Positions 1 through 9,199 of a stretch of 54,089 bases of DNA are shown one piece after another. The translations under genes were made by a program, and so were the position numbers. Where the stretch lies: contig JAKUPL010000028.1 of assembly GCA_022449455.1 (NCBI GenBank), positions 1-54,089 on the forward strand, given 5' to 3'. Under the pieces are notes generated by a model. The model made no database searches. It was not told the DNA's origin and was given only the letters and a program-made list of their open reading frames with translations. The stretch comes from Alcanivorax sp. Its GTDB lineage: Bacteria; Pseudomonadota; Gammaproteobacteria; Pseudomonadales; Alcanivoracaceae. How positions within the stretch are numbered: position 1 is the stretch's first letter; the number at the start of each line of letters is the position of its first letter.

Positions 1-99
1 AACCGCATCAAGGTCATCAAACGCATGGCCTATGGCTACCGGGACAGCGATTACTTCTTCCTCAAGATCAAAGCCGCTTTTCCCGGGAATCCGCGATGA
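1..99 (+). mobile_element. C-terminal end of an ISL3-family transposase (partial)
   Basis: An open frame enters from the left edge and ends at TGA 97-99. It encodes 32 residues with the pattern YGYRDSDYFFLKIKAAFPG, which matches the conserved C-terminus of ISL3 (IS204/IS1001/IS1165-like) transposases. The catalytic DDE part lies outside the window. Just downstream (100-183) are short G/C-rich inverted motifs (GGCC near 108 and 129; GAGTAAGGACTC near 159) that could belong to the element end, but no terminal repeat can be proven from one end. Its place beside paaZ suggests the IS separates these paa genes from the rest of the pathway. Confidence 0.75.
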
Positions 100-183
100 A
101 CCTAAAAAAAGGCCACCCCAAAAGGAGCGGCCATCACCAAGGAAGCCTGGATTTAAAGAGTAAGGACTCACTCACCACATGAG

Positions 184-2235
184 TTATGCGTCCCCTTTCT
201 TCTTCGCCACCAGCGTGAGGATGTCGTAGCTGGCGACGAGTTCGTCGTCCTGGTTTTTTACCTGCACATCCCAGACCACCACGCCTTGGGGGGTGCCGTC
301 GGGGGCGGCTTTGCCTTGGTCGATTTTGCGCTTGCAGGTGAGGCGGGCCTGGATGGTGTCGCCGGCGCCGACGGGGGTGATAAAGCGGAGTGTGTCGAGG
401 CCGTAGTTGGCGAGGACGGGGCCGGGGGCCGGGGAGACGAAGAGGCCGGCGGCGGCGGAGAGGAGGAAGTAGCCGTGGGCGATGCGTTTGCCGAATTGGG
501 AGTCCTTCGCCGCGATTTCGTCGAAGTGCATGTAGAAGTGGTCGCCGGAGAGGCAGCCGAAGTTGACGATGTCGGCTTCGGTGACGGTGCGGCGGTGGGT
601 GAGCAGGGATTCGCCGATGGCGAGGTCGTCGAAGTGGCGGCGGAAGGGGTGCACTTCGGTTTCCAGTACCTCGGCGCCGCGCACGTATTCGCCGGTGACG
701 GCGGCGAGCATGGTGGGGGAGCCCTGGATGGCGGTGCGTTGGAGGTAGTGGCGCACGGCGCGGATGCCGCCGAGTTCTTCACCACCGCCGGCGCGGCCGG
801 GGCCGCCGTGTTTGAGCATGGGGAGCGGCGCGCCGTGGCCGGTGGATTCCTTGGCGGATTCGGCGTTGAGCACTTGCAGGCGGCCGTGGCGGGCGGCGAG
901 CACGGGGATGGCGCGGGCGGCGTTTTGGGGGTCCTTGGTGGCGAAGGTGGTGACCAGGCTGCCTTTGCCTTTGTCGGCGAGGGCGATGGCTTCATCCAGG
1001 TCGCCGTAGCCCATGAGGGTGCTGACCGGGCCGAAGGCTTCGATGTCGTGGGCGCCGCCGTTGGCGTGGGGGTCTTTGCTGCGCAGCAGGCGCGGGCCGA
1101 AGAAGGCGCCTTTGTCGGTGCCTTGGCCGATGGGCTGCGGGTCGCCGTTGCCGCCGAAGATGCATTCGCTGGTGTTGAGCAGGTCGTTGACGGCGGCGGC
1201 CACGTCTTCTTTCTGGTCCAGGGAGGCGAGCGCGCCCATGCGCACGCCTTCTTCGTTCGGGTCACCGAGGGTGATTTTTTCCAGGCGTTGGATCAGGCGT
1301 TCGCCGAAGGCGTCCAGGTGCTGTTGGGGCACCAGGATGCGGCGGATGGCGGTGCATTTCTGGCCGGCTTTGACGGTCATTTCGCGGACCACTTCCTTGG
1401 CCAGCAGGTCGAACTCCTCGTCGTCGGGGGTGACGTCCGGGGCGAGGATGGCGCTGTTGAGCGAATCCGCTTCCGCGTTGAAGGGGATGGAGCGGTTAAT
1501 AATATTCGGGTGCGCGCGCAGTGTGCGGGCGGTGTTGGCCGAGCCGGTGAAGGTGACCATATCCTGTTCGTCGAGCTGGTCGAGCAGGTCACCGGTGCCG
1601 CCGATGATCAGCTGCAGGGCGCCTTCCGGCAGGGCGCCGGAGTCTTGCATCAGGCGCACGCAGGCGGCGGTGAGGTAGCTGGTGGCGGTGGCTGGTTTGA
1701 CGATGCACGGCATGCCGGCGAGGAAGTTGCCGGCGAATTTTTCCAGCATGCCCCAGACCGGGAAGTTGAAGGCGTTGATGTGCACGGCGACGCCGCGACG
1801 CGGTACCAGGATGTGGGTGGCGGCGAAGTGGTTCTCCTTGCCGAGGGGGACCACCGGGCCTTCGTGGAGGACGTTGCCGGAGGGCAGTTCCTTGCGGCCC
1901 ATGCTGGCGTAGGCGAACAGGGTGCCGAAGCCGCCGTCGATGTCGAAGGCGTTGTCGCCTTTGGTGGCGCCGGTGTGGCGCGAGAGTTTATAGAGCTCTT
2001 TTTTGTGTTCCTGCAGGTACAGCGCCATGGCCTTGAGGCGGGCGGCCCGTTCCTGGAAGTCGAGCTTGAGCAGTTCGCGGGTGCCGGTGGTGCGGGCGTA
2101 GTCCACGGCGGCGGCGAAGTCGGGGGCGTCGTCGTGGGTGTGGGCGACGATCTCGCCATTAATGGCGCTGGCCAGGGGTTTGGCGGCCTGGCTGCCGAAC
2201 CATTGGCCGGCGAGGTAGCTTTGGAGAACGGTCAT
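184..2235 (-). CDS. paaZ: PaaZ, bifunctional oxepin-CoA hydrolase / 3-oxo-5,6-dehydrosuberyl-CoA semialdehyde dehydrogenase
   Basis: Ring-cleavage enzyme of aerobic phenylacetate catabolism. The MaoC/hotdog domain hydrolyses oxepin-CoA and the aldehyde dehydrogenase domain oxidises the resulting semialdehyde with NADP. The 683 residues match the E. coli enzyme (681). The ALDH domain covers about residues 1-520, with general base Glu255 (NAEADSLN) and nucleophile Cys294 (GQKCTAIRR). The hydratase domain covers about 530-683, with SGDHFYMH placing Asp565 and His570 at the family's catalytic positions. It is the last paa gene in the window, separated from paaE by a 288-bp gap holding a REP pair, so it may have its own promoter or be expressed by read-through. 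Function is firmly assigned by family. Confidence 0.96.
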   Translation of the reverse strand: MTVLQSYLAGQWFGSQAAKPLASAINGEIVAHTHDDAPDFAAAVDYARTTGTRELLKLDFQERAARLKAMALYLQEHKKELYKLSRHTGATKGDNAFDIDGGFGTLFAYASMGRKELPSGNVLHEGPVVPLGKENHFAATHILVPRRGVAVHINAFNFPVWGMLEKFAGNFLAGMPCIVKPATATSYLTAACVRLMQDSGALPEGALQLIIGGTGDLLDQLDEQDMVTFTGSANTARTLRAHPNIINRSIPFNAEADSLNSAILAPDVTPDDEEFDLLAKEVVREMTVKAGQKCTAIRRILVPQQHLDAFGERLIQRLEKITLGDPNEEGVRMGALASLDQKEDVAAAVNDLLNTSECIFGGNGDPQPIGQGTDKGAFFGPRLLRSKDPHANGGAHDIEAFGPVSTLMGYGDLDEAIALADKGKGSLVTTFATKDPQNAARAIPVLAARHGRLQVLNAESAKESTGHGAPLPMLKHGGPGRAGGGEELGGIRAVRHYLQRTAIQGSPTMLAAVTGEYVRGAEVLETEVHPFRRHFDDLAIGESLLTHRRTVTEADIVNFGCLSGDHFYMHFDEIAAKDSQFGKRIAHGYFLLSAAAGLFVSPAPGPVLANYGLDTLRFITPVGAGDTIQARLTCKRKIDQGKAAPDGTPQGVVVWDVQVKNQDDELVASYDILTLVAKKKGDA

Positions 2236-2523
2236 GGCGTGGCTCCTTGGTCTGCGTATGGGCGCGGCTTTTTGGGGCCGCGGCCTGTGTTTTGTTTGGG
2301 CCGCCGTGGTTGGGCGGCAGCCGGGGGATCGCGGCTGAAAGCTGCGCGCGCCGGCCGCTTCTACGGCGTGTTATCTGCCGGGGTGCCTGCTTGTGGCGCC
2401 GGGTATCGCGACTGAAGTCGCTCCTACAGCGGCTTCGGATCGAGCCGTAGGAGCGGCTTCAGCCGCGATGTGTTTTTAAGCGTCCGGCGTCAGCAAATAA
2501 CGTTCCGCGCCTCAATGCATTCC
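2236..2523. other. paaE-paaZ intergenic gap with REP elements
   Basis: This 288-bp gap has no credible gene. It contains a degenerate REP-like unit at about 2326-2370 (GCGGCTGAAAGCTGC followed by CCGGCCGCTTCTACGG) and the well-formed inverted REP pair listed separately. Such hairpins in an operon often stabilise upstream mRNA or attenuate read-through, which here would separate paaE from paaZ expression. That role is inferred. Confidence 0.6.
2404..2470. repeat. Inverted pair of REP sequences (REPIN)
   Basis: Two REP units face each other: 2404-2429 with core GCGACTGAAGTCGC and tail TCCTAC, and 2444-2470 with core GCGGCTTCAGCCGC and its GTAGGA tail inverted. Each core is itself a perfect 6-bp hairpin with a 2-nt loop. 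This is the layout of Pseudomonas-type REP doublets mobilised by REP-associated tyrosine transposases (RAYTs). No RAYT gene is in the window. A related tail (CCGGCCGCTTCTACGG) recurs near 53875. Confidence 0.8.
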
Positions 2524-3600
2524 CTACGGCTGGTCGAAATCGAGGACCACCTTGTCGGTGACCGGGTAGCTCTGGCAGGAGAGCACGTAGCCGGCGTCGA
2601 CTTCGTAGTCTTCCAGGGCGAAGTTGTTGTCCATTTCCACTTCACCTTCCACCACCTTGCAGCGGCAGGTGGAGCAGACGCCGGCTTTGCAGGAGAACGG
2701 CAGGTCGGCGCCGTGTTCGTTGGCGGCGTCGAGGATGTTCTTGCTGTCCCGGGGCAGCTCCACGAGCACTTCGCGGCCGTCGGCGATGATGGTGACCTGG
2801 GTTTTGGTTTCGTCGTCGGTCACTGCTTCCGGGGCGCGGTGCTTGCGCTGGGTTTGCCCTTCCACGCCGAACAGTTCGAAGTGCACGCGGCTTTTGTCGA
2901 GGCCGTTGGCGACGAGACGGTCGCGGACGGTTTCGGTCATGGATTGCGGGCCGCACAGGAAGGCGGCGTGCAGGTTCGGGGTGTCGAGCCAGCGGGAGAA
3001 GATGGCGTCGCATTTGTCGGCGTCGATGCGGCCGTTGTAGAGGTCCACGTCCTGCTGTTCGCGGCTGAACAGGTAGATCACGTTGAAGCGGCCGAGATAG
3101 GCGTTCTTGAGGTCGCTGAGCGCTTCGCGGAACAGGGTGGAGTTGCTGGAGCGGTTGCCGTAGAGCAGCGTGAACTGGCTGTGGGGCTCGGCTGCCAGGG
3201 TGGTTTTGATGATCGACAGGATCGGCGTGATGCCGCTGCCGGCGGCCACCGCCAGGTAGTGGGCCTGGCGCTCGGGATCCAGGTCGATAAAGAAGTGGCC
3301 GCTGGGGGGCATCACTTCCAGGGTGTCGCCTTCTTTCAGGTCACCGTTGGCGAAGCCGGAGAAGCGGCCACCGGGCACTTTCTTCACCGCCACGCGCAGG
3401 TCGCCGTCGTGGACGCCGGTGCAGATGGAGTAGGAGCGGCGCACTTCCTCGCCGTCCATGTGGGTGCGCACGATCAGGTGCTGGCCCTGGATGAAGCGGA
3501 AGGTGTCGCGGAGCTCCGGCGGTACGTCGAAGGCGATGGAGACGGCTTCGCGGGTTTCCGGGCGCACTTCACGGATGGTCAGGGAATGAAATTGGTTCAT
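2524..3600 (-). CDS. paaE: PaaE, phenylacetyl-CoA 1,2-epoxidase reductase subunit
   Basis: Electron-transfer component of the PaaABCE multicomponent epoxidase, passing electrons from NADPH through FAD and a [2Fe-2S] cluster to the diiron PaaA. The 358-residue protein has an FAD-binding barrel (about 1-110), an NAD-binding lobe (about 110-235, GSGITPILSII and LLYGNRS) and a C-terminal plant-type ferredoxin domain with CKAGVCSTCRC plus a distal Cys (VLSCQSYP). Its length matches E. coli PaaE (356). It lies 93 bp downstream of paaD on the same strand, in the canonical paaABCDE order. The ferredoxin-at-the-C-terminus arrangement distinguishes it from phthalate dioxygenase reductases. Confidence 0.96.
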   Translation of the reverse strand: MNQFHSLTIREVRPETREAVSIAFDVPPELRDTFRFIQGQHLIVRTHMDGEEVRRSYSICTGVHDGDLRVAVKKVPGGRFSGFANGDLKEGDTLEVMPPSGHFFIDLDPERQAHYLAVAAGSGITPILSIIKTTLAAEPHSQFTLLYGNRSSNSTLFREALSDLKNAYLGRFNVIYLFSREQQDVDLYNGRIDADKCDAIFSRWLDTPNLHAAFLCGPQSMTETVRDRLVANGLDKSRVHFELFGVEGQTQRKHRAPEAVTDDETKTQVTIIADGREVLVELPRDSKNILDAANEHGADLPFSCKAGVCSTCRCKVVEGEVEMDNNFALEDYEVDAGYVLSCQSYPVTDKVVLDFDQP

Positions 3601-3693
3601 GGCGCGAACTCTTCACTTTTCGGTTTCGAGGGGCCGCGTGCTTGGCGGCGGGCGGCCCGCTCTTGATTCAGGTGGCCGATTCAGGTGACCCAT

Positions 3694-4233
3694 TCAGAGG
3701 CACTTGAAGTAATCGAACGGCTCCAGGCAGTCGCGGCACTTGTAGAGCGCCTTGCAGGCGGTGGAGCCGAATTCACTGACCTGGACGGTGTCGGTGCTGC
3801 CGCAGTGCGGGCATTCCGCCGGGCCGGGGTCGTGCAAGGTGTCCCGGCCCTGCCCTTTGGGCGGCGGCGCGATGCCGTAGGCCTGGAGCGCGGCGCGGCC
3901 CTGGTCGGTGATCCAGTCGGTGGTCCAGGCCGGGGCCAGCACCCGTTCGATGCGCGGGTTCTTGAAGCCGGTGTCTTCCAGGGCTTCTTGCACGTCGCGC
4001 TCGATCACTTCGGTGGCCGGGCAGCCGGAGTAGGTGGGCGAGACTTTGACCTTGAGGCGGTCGCCCTCCCATTCCACCGCGCGGATCATGCCCAGATCGA
4101 CGACGCTGACCACCGGCACTTCCGGGTCCATCACCTCGGTGAGGCATTCCCAGGCCCGGGGCAGGTCGTCTTCGCCGAGCGGTACTCCTTGGTAGGCGCG
4201 CCGCTCGCGGTAGATCAGATCACCAGGTTGCAT
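3694..4233 (-). CDS. paaD: PaaD, Fe-S assembly/maturation factor of the phenylacetyl-CoA epoxidase (MIP18/DUF59 family)
   Basis: A 179-residue protein starting MQPGDLIYRERRAYQG. The N-terminal DUF59/SufT-like domain (about 25-110) contains DPEVPVVSVVDLGMIR and PTYSGCPATEV, with the conserved Cys. The C-terminus is a zinc-ribbon-like module (CPHCGS then CKALYKCRDC). PaaD is needed for epoxidase activity in vivo, probably for cofactor insertion, and is not a catalytic subunit. The frame stays open upstream, but the ATG at 4233 is chosen because it begins at the family start and overlaps the paaC stop by 14 bp, consistent with translational coupling. Confidence 0.94.
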   Translation of the reverse strand: MQPGDLIYRERRAYQGVPLGEDDLPRAWECLTEVMDPEVPVVSVVDLGMIRAVEWEGDRLKVKVSPTYSGCPATEVIERDVQEALEDTGFKNPRIERVLAPAWTTDWITDQGRAALQAYGIAPPPKGQGRDTLHDPGPAECPHCGSTDTVQVSEFGSTACKALYKCRDCLEPFDYFKCL

Positions 4234-4975
4234 CGGGGTAGGCCCGCGGCAGGTACTGCATCTCGGCCAGCAAGAAGCCCAGATGCTCCGTGTGCTTGCC
4301 GTTCTTGCCGTCCATGTAGAAGTGGCGCGCCGGTTCCGGCAGCTCCAGGCCGGCCTCGGCGAACACGCGGGCCACTTCGGCGCGCCAGGCGTCGCCCACG
4401 TTGCCGGCGCCGATGCCCGCCTCGGCGAGCTGGTCCTCGATCTCGTCGGTGTCGGTGAGCTCACAGGTGAAGCGCCACAGGTTTTGCACGGCGTCGGTGA
4501 GCCGGCGGTGGCTCTCCTCGGTGCCCTGCCCCAGGCGCAACATCCATTCGGTGGAGCGGCGGCGGTGGTAGGTGGCTTCCTTGAGGCCCTTGGCGGCGAT
4601 GCCGGCGATGCGTTCGTCGCTGGATTCGGTCAGGCGCGTGAGCACCAGGTGGTGCCAGACGTCGAAGAAAAACTGCTTCGCCGTGGTGACGGCGTAATCG
4701 CCGCGCGGTTGTTCGGCGATCAGCAGGTTGCGGTATTCGCGCTCGTTGCGGCGGAAGGCGAGGAAGTCGGCGTCGTGGCCGTCGTTACGCAACTCAGCGG
4801 CGTACTCATACCAGTTGCGTGCCTGGCCGAGCAGGTCCAGGCCCACGTTCATCATCGCCACTTCCTCTTCCAGCGCCGGGGCGTTGCCGCACCATTCGCA
4901 GAAGCGCTGGGCGAGCACCATGTCGGTGTCGGCCAGGCGCAGCAGGTATTCGGTGAGTGCTTGATCAGTCGTCAT
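4220..4975 (-). CDS. paaC: PaaC, structural subunit of phenylacetyl-CoA 1,2-epoxidase
   Basis: Ferritin-like but metal-free subunit that forms the heterodimeric core with diiron PaaA. The ATG at 4975 (MTTDQALTEYLLRLADTD) gives 251 residues, matching E. coli PaaC (248). The longer open frame to 5119 would run into paaB and is rejected. Family sequences visible include WCGNAPALEEEVAMMN near the N-terminus and FFDVWHHLVLTRL mid-protein. It lies 11 bp from paaB and overlaps paaD. Confidence 0.95.
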   Translation of the reverse strand: MTTDQALTEYLLRLADTDMVLAQRFCEWCGNAPALEEEVAMMNVGLDLLGQARNWYEYAAELRNDGHDADFLAFRRNEREYRNLLIAEQPRGDYAVTTAKQFFFDVWHHLVLTRLTESSDERIAGIAAKGLKEATYHRRRSTEWMLRLGQGTEESHRRLTDAVQNLWRFTCELTDTDEIEDQLAEAGIGAGNVGDAWRAEVARVFAEAGLELPEPARHFYMDGKNGKHTEHLGFLLAEMQYLPRAYPDATW

Positions 4976-4986
4976 CGTCACGCTCC

Positions 4987-5268
4987 TCACATCTGGTCCA
5001 CTTCCGGGGGCAGCTTGTAGAAGCTGGCGTGGCGGTAGACTTTGTCGTCGGCCGGGTCGAAGAAGGGTTCTTTCTCGTCGCCGGCGCTGGCGGTGATCTG
5101 CTCGGCGGGCACTACCCAAATGCTCACGCCTTCACTTCTACGCGTATAAAGCTCGCGGGCGTTTTCCAGGGCCATGGTGGCGTCCGCGGCGTGCACGCTG
5201 CCCACGTGTTTGTGGTTGAGGCCGTGCTTGCTGCGCACGAAGACTTCGAAGAGGGTCCAGTCTGCCAT
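4987..5268 (-). CDS. paaB: PaaB, small subunit of phenylacetyl-CoA 1,2-epoxidase
   Basis: A 93-residue protein beginning MADWTLFEVFVRSKHGLNHKHVG in the nucleotide reading, typical of PaaB (95 in E. coli). PaaB bridges PaaAC heterodimers in the epoxidase complex and has no catalytic residues of its own. The blocks VGSVHAADATMALENAREL and SIWVVPAEQI are family hallmarks. It lies 97 bp after paaA, and that gap carries one arm of the ATACAGGAT repeat family. Confidence 0.95.
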   Translation of the reverse strand: MADWTLFEVFVRSKHGLNHKHVGSVHAADATMALENARELYTRRSEGVSIWVVPAEQITASAGDEKEPFFDPADDKVYRHASFYKLPPEVDQM

Positions 5269-5326
5269 TGTCGTGTCCGGTTGATGCTGCGTCTTTTCCG
5301 ATGGGTTACGCGGCCAGGGGCCGCGC

Positions 5327-5356
5327 CTTCATCCTGTATCCTGAATCCTGTATCGG
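5327..5356. repeat. Single arm of a dispersed ATACAGGAT-type intergenic repeat
   Basis: Three near-tandem copies of a 9-10-bp unit reading ATCCTGTATC / CTGAATCCTG / TATCGG on the plus strand. The same sequence forms the arms of two much larger inverted repeats at 9703-9787 and 34493-34571. Here only one arm is present, directly after the paaA stop. Confidence 0.7.
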
Positions 5357-5365
5357 CCGCCGCCG

Positions 5366-6352
5366 TCAGGCGGCGTTCGCTTTCTGCTTGTCGGCGTAGG
5401 CCACGGCGGCGTCACGCACCCACTGGCCCTCGTCGATGGCTTTCTTGCGCTGTTGGATGCGCTCGACGCCGCAGGGGCTGTGGCCCTTGAGCACGTCGAA
5501 GAACTCCTGCCATTGGATTTCGCCGAAGTCGTAGTGGCCGGTTTCCTCGTTCCATTTCAGGTCCGGGTCCGGGGCGGTGCAGCCGAGGAATTCCAGCTGC
5601 GGCACGGTCTGGTCGAGGAAGCGCTGGCGCAGTTCGTCGTTGCCGTGGCGTTTGATTTTCCAGGCCATGGATTGCGCGGAGTTGGGCGAGTTCTCGTCGG
5701 ACGGGCCGAACATCATCAGCGACGGCCACCAGAAGCGGTTAATGGCGTCCTGCACCATCTCTTTCTGCTGGTCGGTGCCTTCGCGCATCATGGTCAGCAG
5801 GATTTCGTAACCCTGGCGCTGGTGGAAGCTCTCTTCCTTGCAGACGCGGATCATGGCGCGGGAGTAAGGGCCGTAGGAGCAGCGCTGCAGGGGCACCTGG
5901 TTGACGATGGCGGCGCCGTCCACCAGCCAGCCGATGGCGCCCATGTCCGCCCAAGTGAGCGTCGGATAGGTGAAGATGGAGGAGAACTTCACTTCGCCCC
6001 GATGCAGCTTTTCGATTTCCTCGTCGCGGTCCGCGCCCAGGGTTTCCATGGCGCTGTACAGGTACAGGCCGTGGCCGGCCTCGTCCTGGATTTTGGCCAT
6101 CAATTGGAGTTTCCGTTTCAACGAAGGCGCCCGGGTCAGCCAGTTGCCCTCCGGCAGCATGCCGACGATTTCCGAGTGGGCGTGCTGGGAGATCTGGCGG
6201 ATCAGGGTCTTGCGGTAGCCGTCGGGCATCCAGTTCTTGGGCTCGATGCGGACTTCCGCGTCCACCTTCTCCTGGAAATGGCGTTCTTCCGGGCTCATTT
6301 CGTCCAGGCTCTTCAGGCCCTTGCTGCCGGTATCCACCTGTTGTGCGTACAT
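5366..6352 (-). CDS. paaA: PaaA, catalytic diiron subunit of phenylacetyl-CoA 1,2-epoxidase
   Basis: Oxygenase subunit that epoxidises the aromatic ring of phenylacetyl-CoA. The two diiron motif regions are visible as QDEAGHG and EESFHQRQG, and [20 protein letters not shown] is the PaaA signature. Two in-frame ATGs each follow a Shine-Dalgarno-like sequence: 6403 (MAETPV) and 6352 (MYAQQVDTG). I choose 6352, which gives 328 residues. Its AAGGAGG is ideally spaced, MYAQ is the start I recall for pseudomonad PaaA, and the predicted transcript begins at about the position of the upstream ATG, leaving that one almost leaderless. It heads the operon. Confidence 0.93.
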   Translation of the reverse strand: MYAQQVDTGSKGLKSLDEMSPEERHFQEKVDAEVRIEPKNWMPDGYRKTLIRQISQHAHSEIVGMLPEGNWLTRAPSLKRKLQLMAKIQDEAGHGLYLYSAMETLGADRDEEIEKLHRGEVKFSSIFTYPTLTWADMGAIGWLVDGAAIVNQVPLQRCSYGPYSRAMIRVCKEESFHQRQGYEILLTMMREGTDQQKEMVQDAINRFWWPSLMMFGPSDENSPNSAQSMAWKIKRHGNDELRQRFLDQTVPQLEFLGCTAPDPDLKWNEETGHYDFGEIQWQEFFDVLKGHSPCGVERIQQRKKAIDEGQWVRDAAVAYADKQKANAA

Positions 6353-6415
6353 GGGTGCCTCCTTGATGCGTGGGCGGAACGCCGGGACCGGGGTTTCCGC
6401 CATGAATGGCTCCTT

Positions 6416-6442
6416 TTTATACGACACATAATTTAGTGTCAA
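6416..6442 (-). promoter_or_regulatory. paa operon promoter with overlapping palindromic operator
   Basis: On the minus strand TTGACA (6437-6442) and TATAAA (6416-6421) are separated by 15 bp. The spacer is almost filled by the inverted repeat GACACTAAATTATGTGTC (6423-6440, 7 of 9 pairs). A repressor bound there would block RNA polymerase directly. PaaX (GntR-like) or PaaR (TetR) normally control paa genes through phenylacetyl-CoA, and neither gene is in the window. The 15-bp spacing is slightly short, which may mean modest unactivated strength. Confidence 0.6.
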
Positions 6443-6758
6443 TATTCATTTTGCGTATCATTTTCTGATCAGCAGTATCAGGAGGCATCCCAAACACCCA
6501 TAAGCTCCTGTTTTTCATCGCTATTAAAGGATCAATACGGCTGTCTCAATCGACGCATCGTGAGTCATAAAAGACGACAACTTCACGCAATCCGATACAT
6601 GGGATCCTCCCGTTGCGGCCCTCCGTGCGGCAGGAAACAAACCGCAACGCTTTGACACCTGATGAAGCGGCGACGGCGGCGGCCTTTTGCTACTCTTTCC
6701 GCGGGGAGCGTGTTGATTGGGGCTATTGATCGGGTCCGTGGACCGGAATAGGGGCGGT
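6443..6758. other. Divergent intergenic region between paaA and the diguanylate cyclase gene
   Basis: About 316 bp upstream of both divergent genes. The paa-proximal part is distinctly AT-rich (to about 6560). Open frames here on either strand have no family resemblance. A TTG at 6717 opens the cyclase frame 14 codons earlier, preceded by GGGGAG, but the ATG at 6759 with AGGGGCGG is preferred. I see no other element. Confidence 0.5.
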
Positions 6759-8024
6759 ATGCCGAATGAGATAGTGGTCGCCGGGCTGACCGGCACGGGC
6801 GTGGACACCTGGACGCTGTGGATCAAGATCATGGCCGTGGGCGCCACCGCCACCCTGTCCACCCTGATGCTGGTGTTCACCGTGGCCCTGTACCGCCACC
6901 GGGATGGCGAGGCGTCGGTGGCGCTGCATTTCACCGTGGCCAACCTGTGCGCCACCGCCTATGTGGCCGGCGATATCGGCGTGCGGCTGTGCCTGCTCGG
7001 CAACGACCTGCGCCACGTGATGATTCCCTACCGCCTTTCCCTGAGCGCGGTGGTGATGGCACTGGCCTCGCTGTTCGCACTGCACCGGGTGCTGGCCAGC
7101 CGGCTGGTATCGACCCGCCGGCTGGCCGCCATCTATGGAACCGGCGCCCTGATCGCCGGCCTGTTCTGGGTGGACCATCCCGCGTTGATCATCGCCTCGG
7201 AGCACTACCGGGTTACCCCGGCAGGCGTGTTCGCCGATTACGGCACCCTGGCGGCACCCTTCTACGTCGCCTGTCTGGTCGCCCTGGTGGCGGTATCCTT
7301 CGGCATGCTGCGCCAGGCGTTTCATGCGCGGGGGCGGCTGCTTTGGCGGATGACCATGTTCGGGTTCGCGGTGTTCTTCCTGGCCGGCTTGCACGACATG
7401 TTCCGCGAACTGGGCCTGGAGCTGCTGCCGTTCAGCGGCCTGACCATGGGCTGCGCGGTGTTTCAGATCGGCGCCTTCGCCACCATGGTGCTGCACTACT
7501 CCCGCACCCTGCGCGAGCGCGCCCACCACGACCATCAGTTGCGACGCCTGGAGGACCGGGTGGTCCGCGACGCCCTGTCCGGGCTGTTCAACCGCGCCTA
7601 TCTGGAGCAACGGCTCGACCACCTGCCGCCGGCGGCCGGCGGCGGCCTGTTGTTTATCGATCTGGATCACTTCAAGGGCGTCAACGACCGCTTCGGCCAC
7701 GACCACGGCGATCAACTGATTCGCGCCGTGGCGGATGCCATCCGGCGCACCGTGCGCGAGCAGGACATCGCCTGTCGCTGGGGTGGCGACGAGTTCGTGG
7801 TGTATCTGGCGGACGCCGACGAGGCGGCGGCGCGGGTGGTGGTGGAACGGCTGCTGCGCGCCTTCAGGCATCTGCAACTGGACGGTACGCCGAATCTGGA
7901 TGTGGGCGCCAGCGTGGGCTTCGCGGCGTTGCGCGATGAGGACTGGCGCGCCACCCTGCAGCGCGCCGACCAGGCGCTGTATCAGGCCAAGGCGGAGGGC
8001 CGCAACCGGCTGACGGTGGGCTGA
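6759..8024 (+). CDS. Seven-TM membrane diguanylate cyclase (GGDEF)
   Basis: A 421-residue inner-membrane enzyme predicted to make cyclic-di-GMP. The N-terminal ~245 residues contain about seven hydrophobic helices, a sensor module of unknown ligand, followed by a short linker and a GGDEF domain. The active-site motif is intact GGDEF (residues 342-346). An allosteric inhibition site, REQD, sits exactly five residues upstream (333-336), so product feedback is expected. DALSGLFNRAYLE and LFIDLDHFKGVNDRFGH are the usual substrate and metal loops. There is no EAL domain. The 3' end overlaps the convergent ribD tail by 43 bp. Confidence 0.93.
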   Translation: MPNEIVVAGLTGTGVDTWTLWIKIMAVGATATLSTLMLVFTVALYRHRDGEASVALHFTVANLCATAYVAGDIGVRLCLLGNDLRHVMIPYRLSLSAVVMALASLFALHRVLASRLVSTRRLAAIYGTGALIAGLFWVDHPALIIASEHYRVTPAGVFADYGTLAAPFYVACLVALVAVSFGMLRQAFHARGRLLWRMTMFGFAVFFLAGLHDMFRELGLELLPFSGLTMGCAVFQIGAFATMVLHYSRTLRERAHHDHQLRRLEDRVVRDALSGLFNRAYLEQRLDHLPPAAGGGLLFIDLDHFKGVNDRFGHDHGDQLIRAVADAIRRTVREQDIACRWGGDEFVVYLADADEAAARVVVERLLRAFRHLQLDGTPNLDVGASVGFAALRDEDWRATLQRADQALYQAKAEGRNRLTVG

Positions 8025-9199
8025 AGCGTCAGCCGCAGATCATCACCCACCCGGCGTACGTCGCCCCAGCGCAGCGGAATTTTCTCCGCCATGCGCGCGA
8101 ACGGCAGAGTCAGCAGGCCCCGGGCGTCGGTGCCCAGCAGCGCCGGCGCCAGGTAGACGATCAGTTCGTCGAACAGCCCCTCCTGCACGAAGGCGCCGGC
8201 CAGGGTGGCGCCGCATTCCACCAGCACCTCATTGCATTCCCGGCGGGCCAGCTCGTCGAGCAGCGCGCCCAGATCCAGTCCGCGACGCTCCACGCCCAGC
8301 GGCGCCTCCCGGTCGCCCTCCGGTCGGGCGGCCCGGGGCAGCACCATCAATTCCGCGCCGGCGGCCCGCAGCGCCTGGCGGCGCGCTTCGCTGGCGGTAG
8401 GGTCGTCCGCGTGGGCGATCAGGCAGAGGCCGTCGGCGGTGACCACCGGGCTGTCCGGCGGCGTGCGCAGGGCCGGGTCCAGAATCACCCGCAGCGGCGC
8501 GCGCAGCGGCAGCACGCCCTGTTCCCGATAATCCGCCAGGGCCCACTGCTCCGGGCGCACCGTATAGGAAGGCCGGTCCGCCAGCACCGTGCCGATGCCC
8601 GTGACGATGGCGCTGCTGCGCGCGCGCAGGCGCTGCACATCTTCCCGGGCGGCGGCGCCGGTGATCCACTGGGACTCGCCACTGGCCATGGCGGTGCGGC
8701 CGTCCAGGCTGGCGGCGGCCTTGATGCGCACGTAGGGGCGCTCGCCGCGCATGCGGTGAATGAAGCCCGGGTTCAGCGCCCGCGCCTCCGCTTCCTGCAG
8801 GCCCACGTCCACCTGGATGCCGGCCTCGCGCAGTTTGGCAAAGCCGTTGCCGGCCACTTGCGGGTTGGGATCCTGCATGGCCACCACCACCCGCGCCACG
8901 CCGGCGGCGATCAGCGCATCGGCGCAGGGGCCGGTGCGACCGGTATGGGAGCAGGGTTCCAGGGTGACATAGGCGGTGGCGCCCCGGGCCCGGTCGCCGG
9001 CGGCGGCCAGGGCGTGGCGTTCCGCGTGCGGTTCACCGGCGCGGGCGTGGAAGCCCTCGGCCAGGATCTCGCCGTCCCGGGCAATCACGCAGCCCACGCG
9101 GGGATTGGGGTCGGTGGTATAGAGGCCGCGCCGGGCCAGGGCCAGCGCCCGCAGCATGCAGCGCTGGTCAAAGCCGGAGAAGGGAGGGGCGCCGCTCAC
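7982..9199 (-). CDS. ribD: RibD, bifunctional diaminohydroxyphosphoribosylaminopyrimidine deaminase / 5-amino-6-uracil reductase
   Basis: Second and third steps of riboflavin synthesis. The N-terminal deaminase domain has HAE (residues 58-60) and the zinc ligands of [12 protein letters not shown] (Cys83, Cys92). The C-terminal RibD_C reductase domain starts around [24 protein letters not shown] start at 9199 overlaps the nrdR stop (GTGA) and gives 405 residues, somewhat longer than E. coli RibD (367) because of a longer reductase loop and tail. The gene is coupled to nrdR, a common gammaproteobacterial pair, but the usual downstream ribE is absent; a convergent GGDEF gene occupies that place. 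Confidence 0.95.
   Translation of the reverse strand: MSGAPPFSGFDQRCMLRALALARRGLYTTDPNPRVGCVIARDGEILAEGFHARAGEPHAERHALAAAGDRARGATAYVTLEPCSHTGRTGPCADALIAAGVARVVVAMQDPNPQVAGNGFAKLREAGIQVDVGLQEAEARALNPGFIHRMRGERPYVRIKAAASLDGRTAMASGESQWITGAAAREDVQRLRARSSAIVTGIGTVLADRPSYTVRPEQWALADYREQGVLPLRAPLRVILDPALRTPPDSPVVTADGLCLIAHADDPTASEARRQALRAAGAELMVLPRAARPEGDREAPLGVERRGLDLGALLDELARRECNEVLVECGATLAGAFVQEGLFDELIVYLAPALLGTDARGLLTLPFARMAEKIPLRWGDVRRVGDDLRLTLQPTVSRLRPSALA

Noticed and set aside
286-2415. 709-residue plus-strand open frame opposite paaZ
   Set aside because: It is a low-complexity Gly/Ala/Val/Glu shadow of the GC-rich antisense strand. paaZ has full family motifs.
6524-6955. 143-residue minus-strand frame overlapping the diguanylate cyclase start
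   Set aside because: No family features and it overlaps the 5' part of a well-supported gene.
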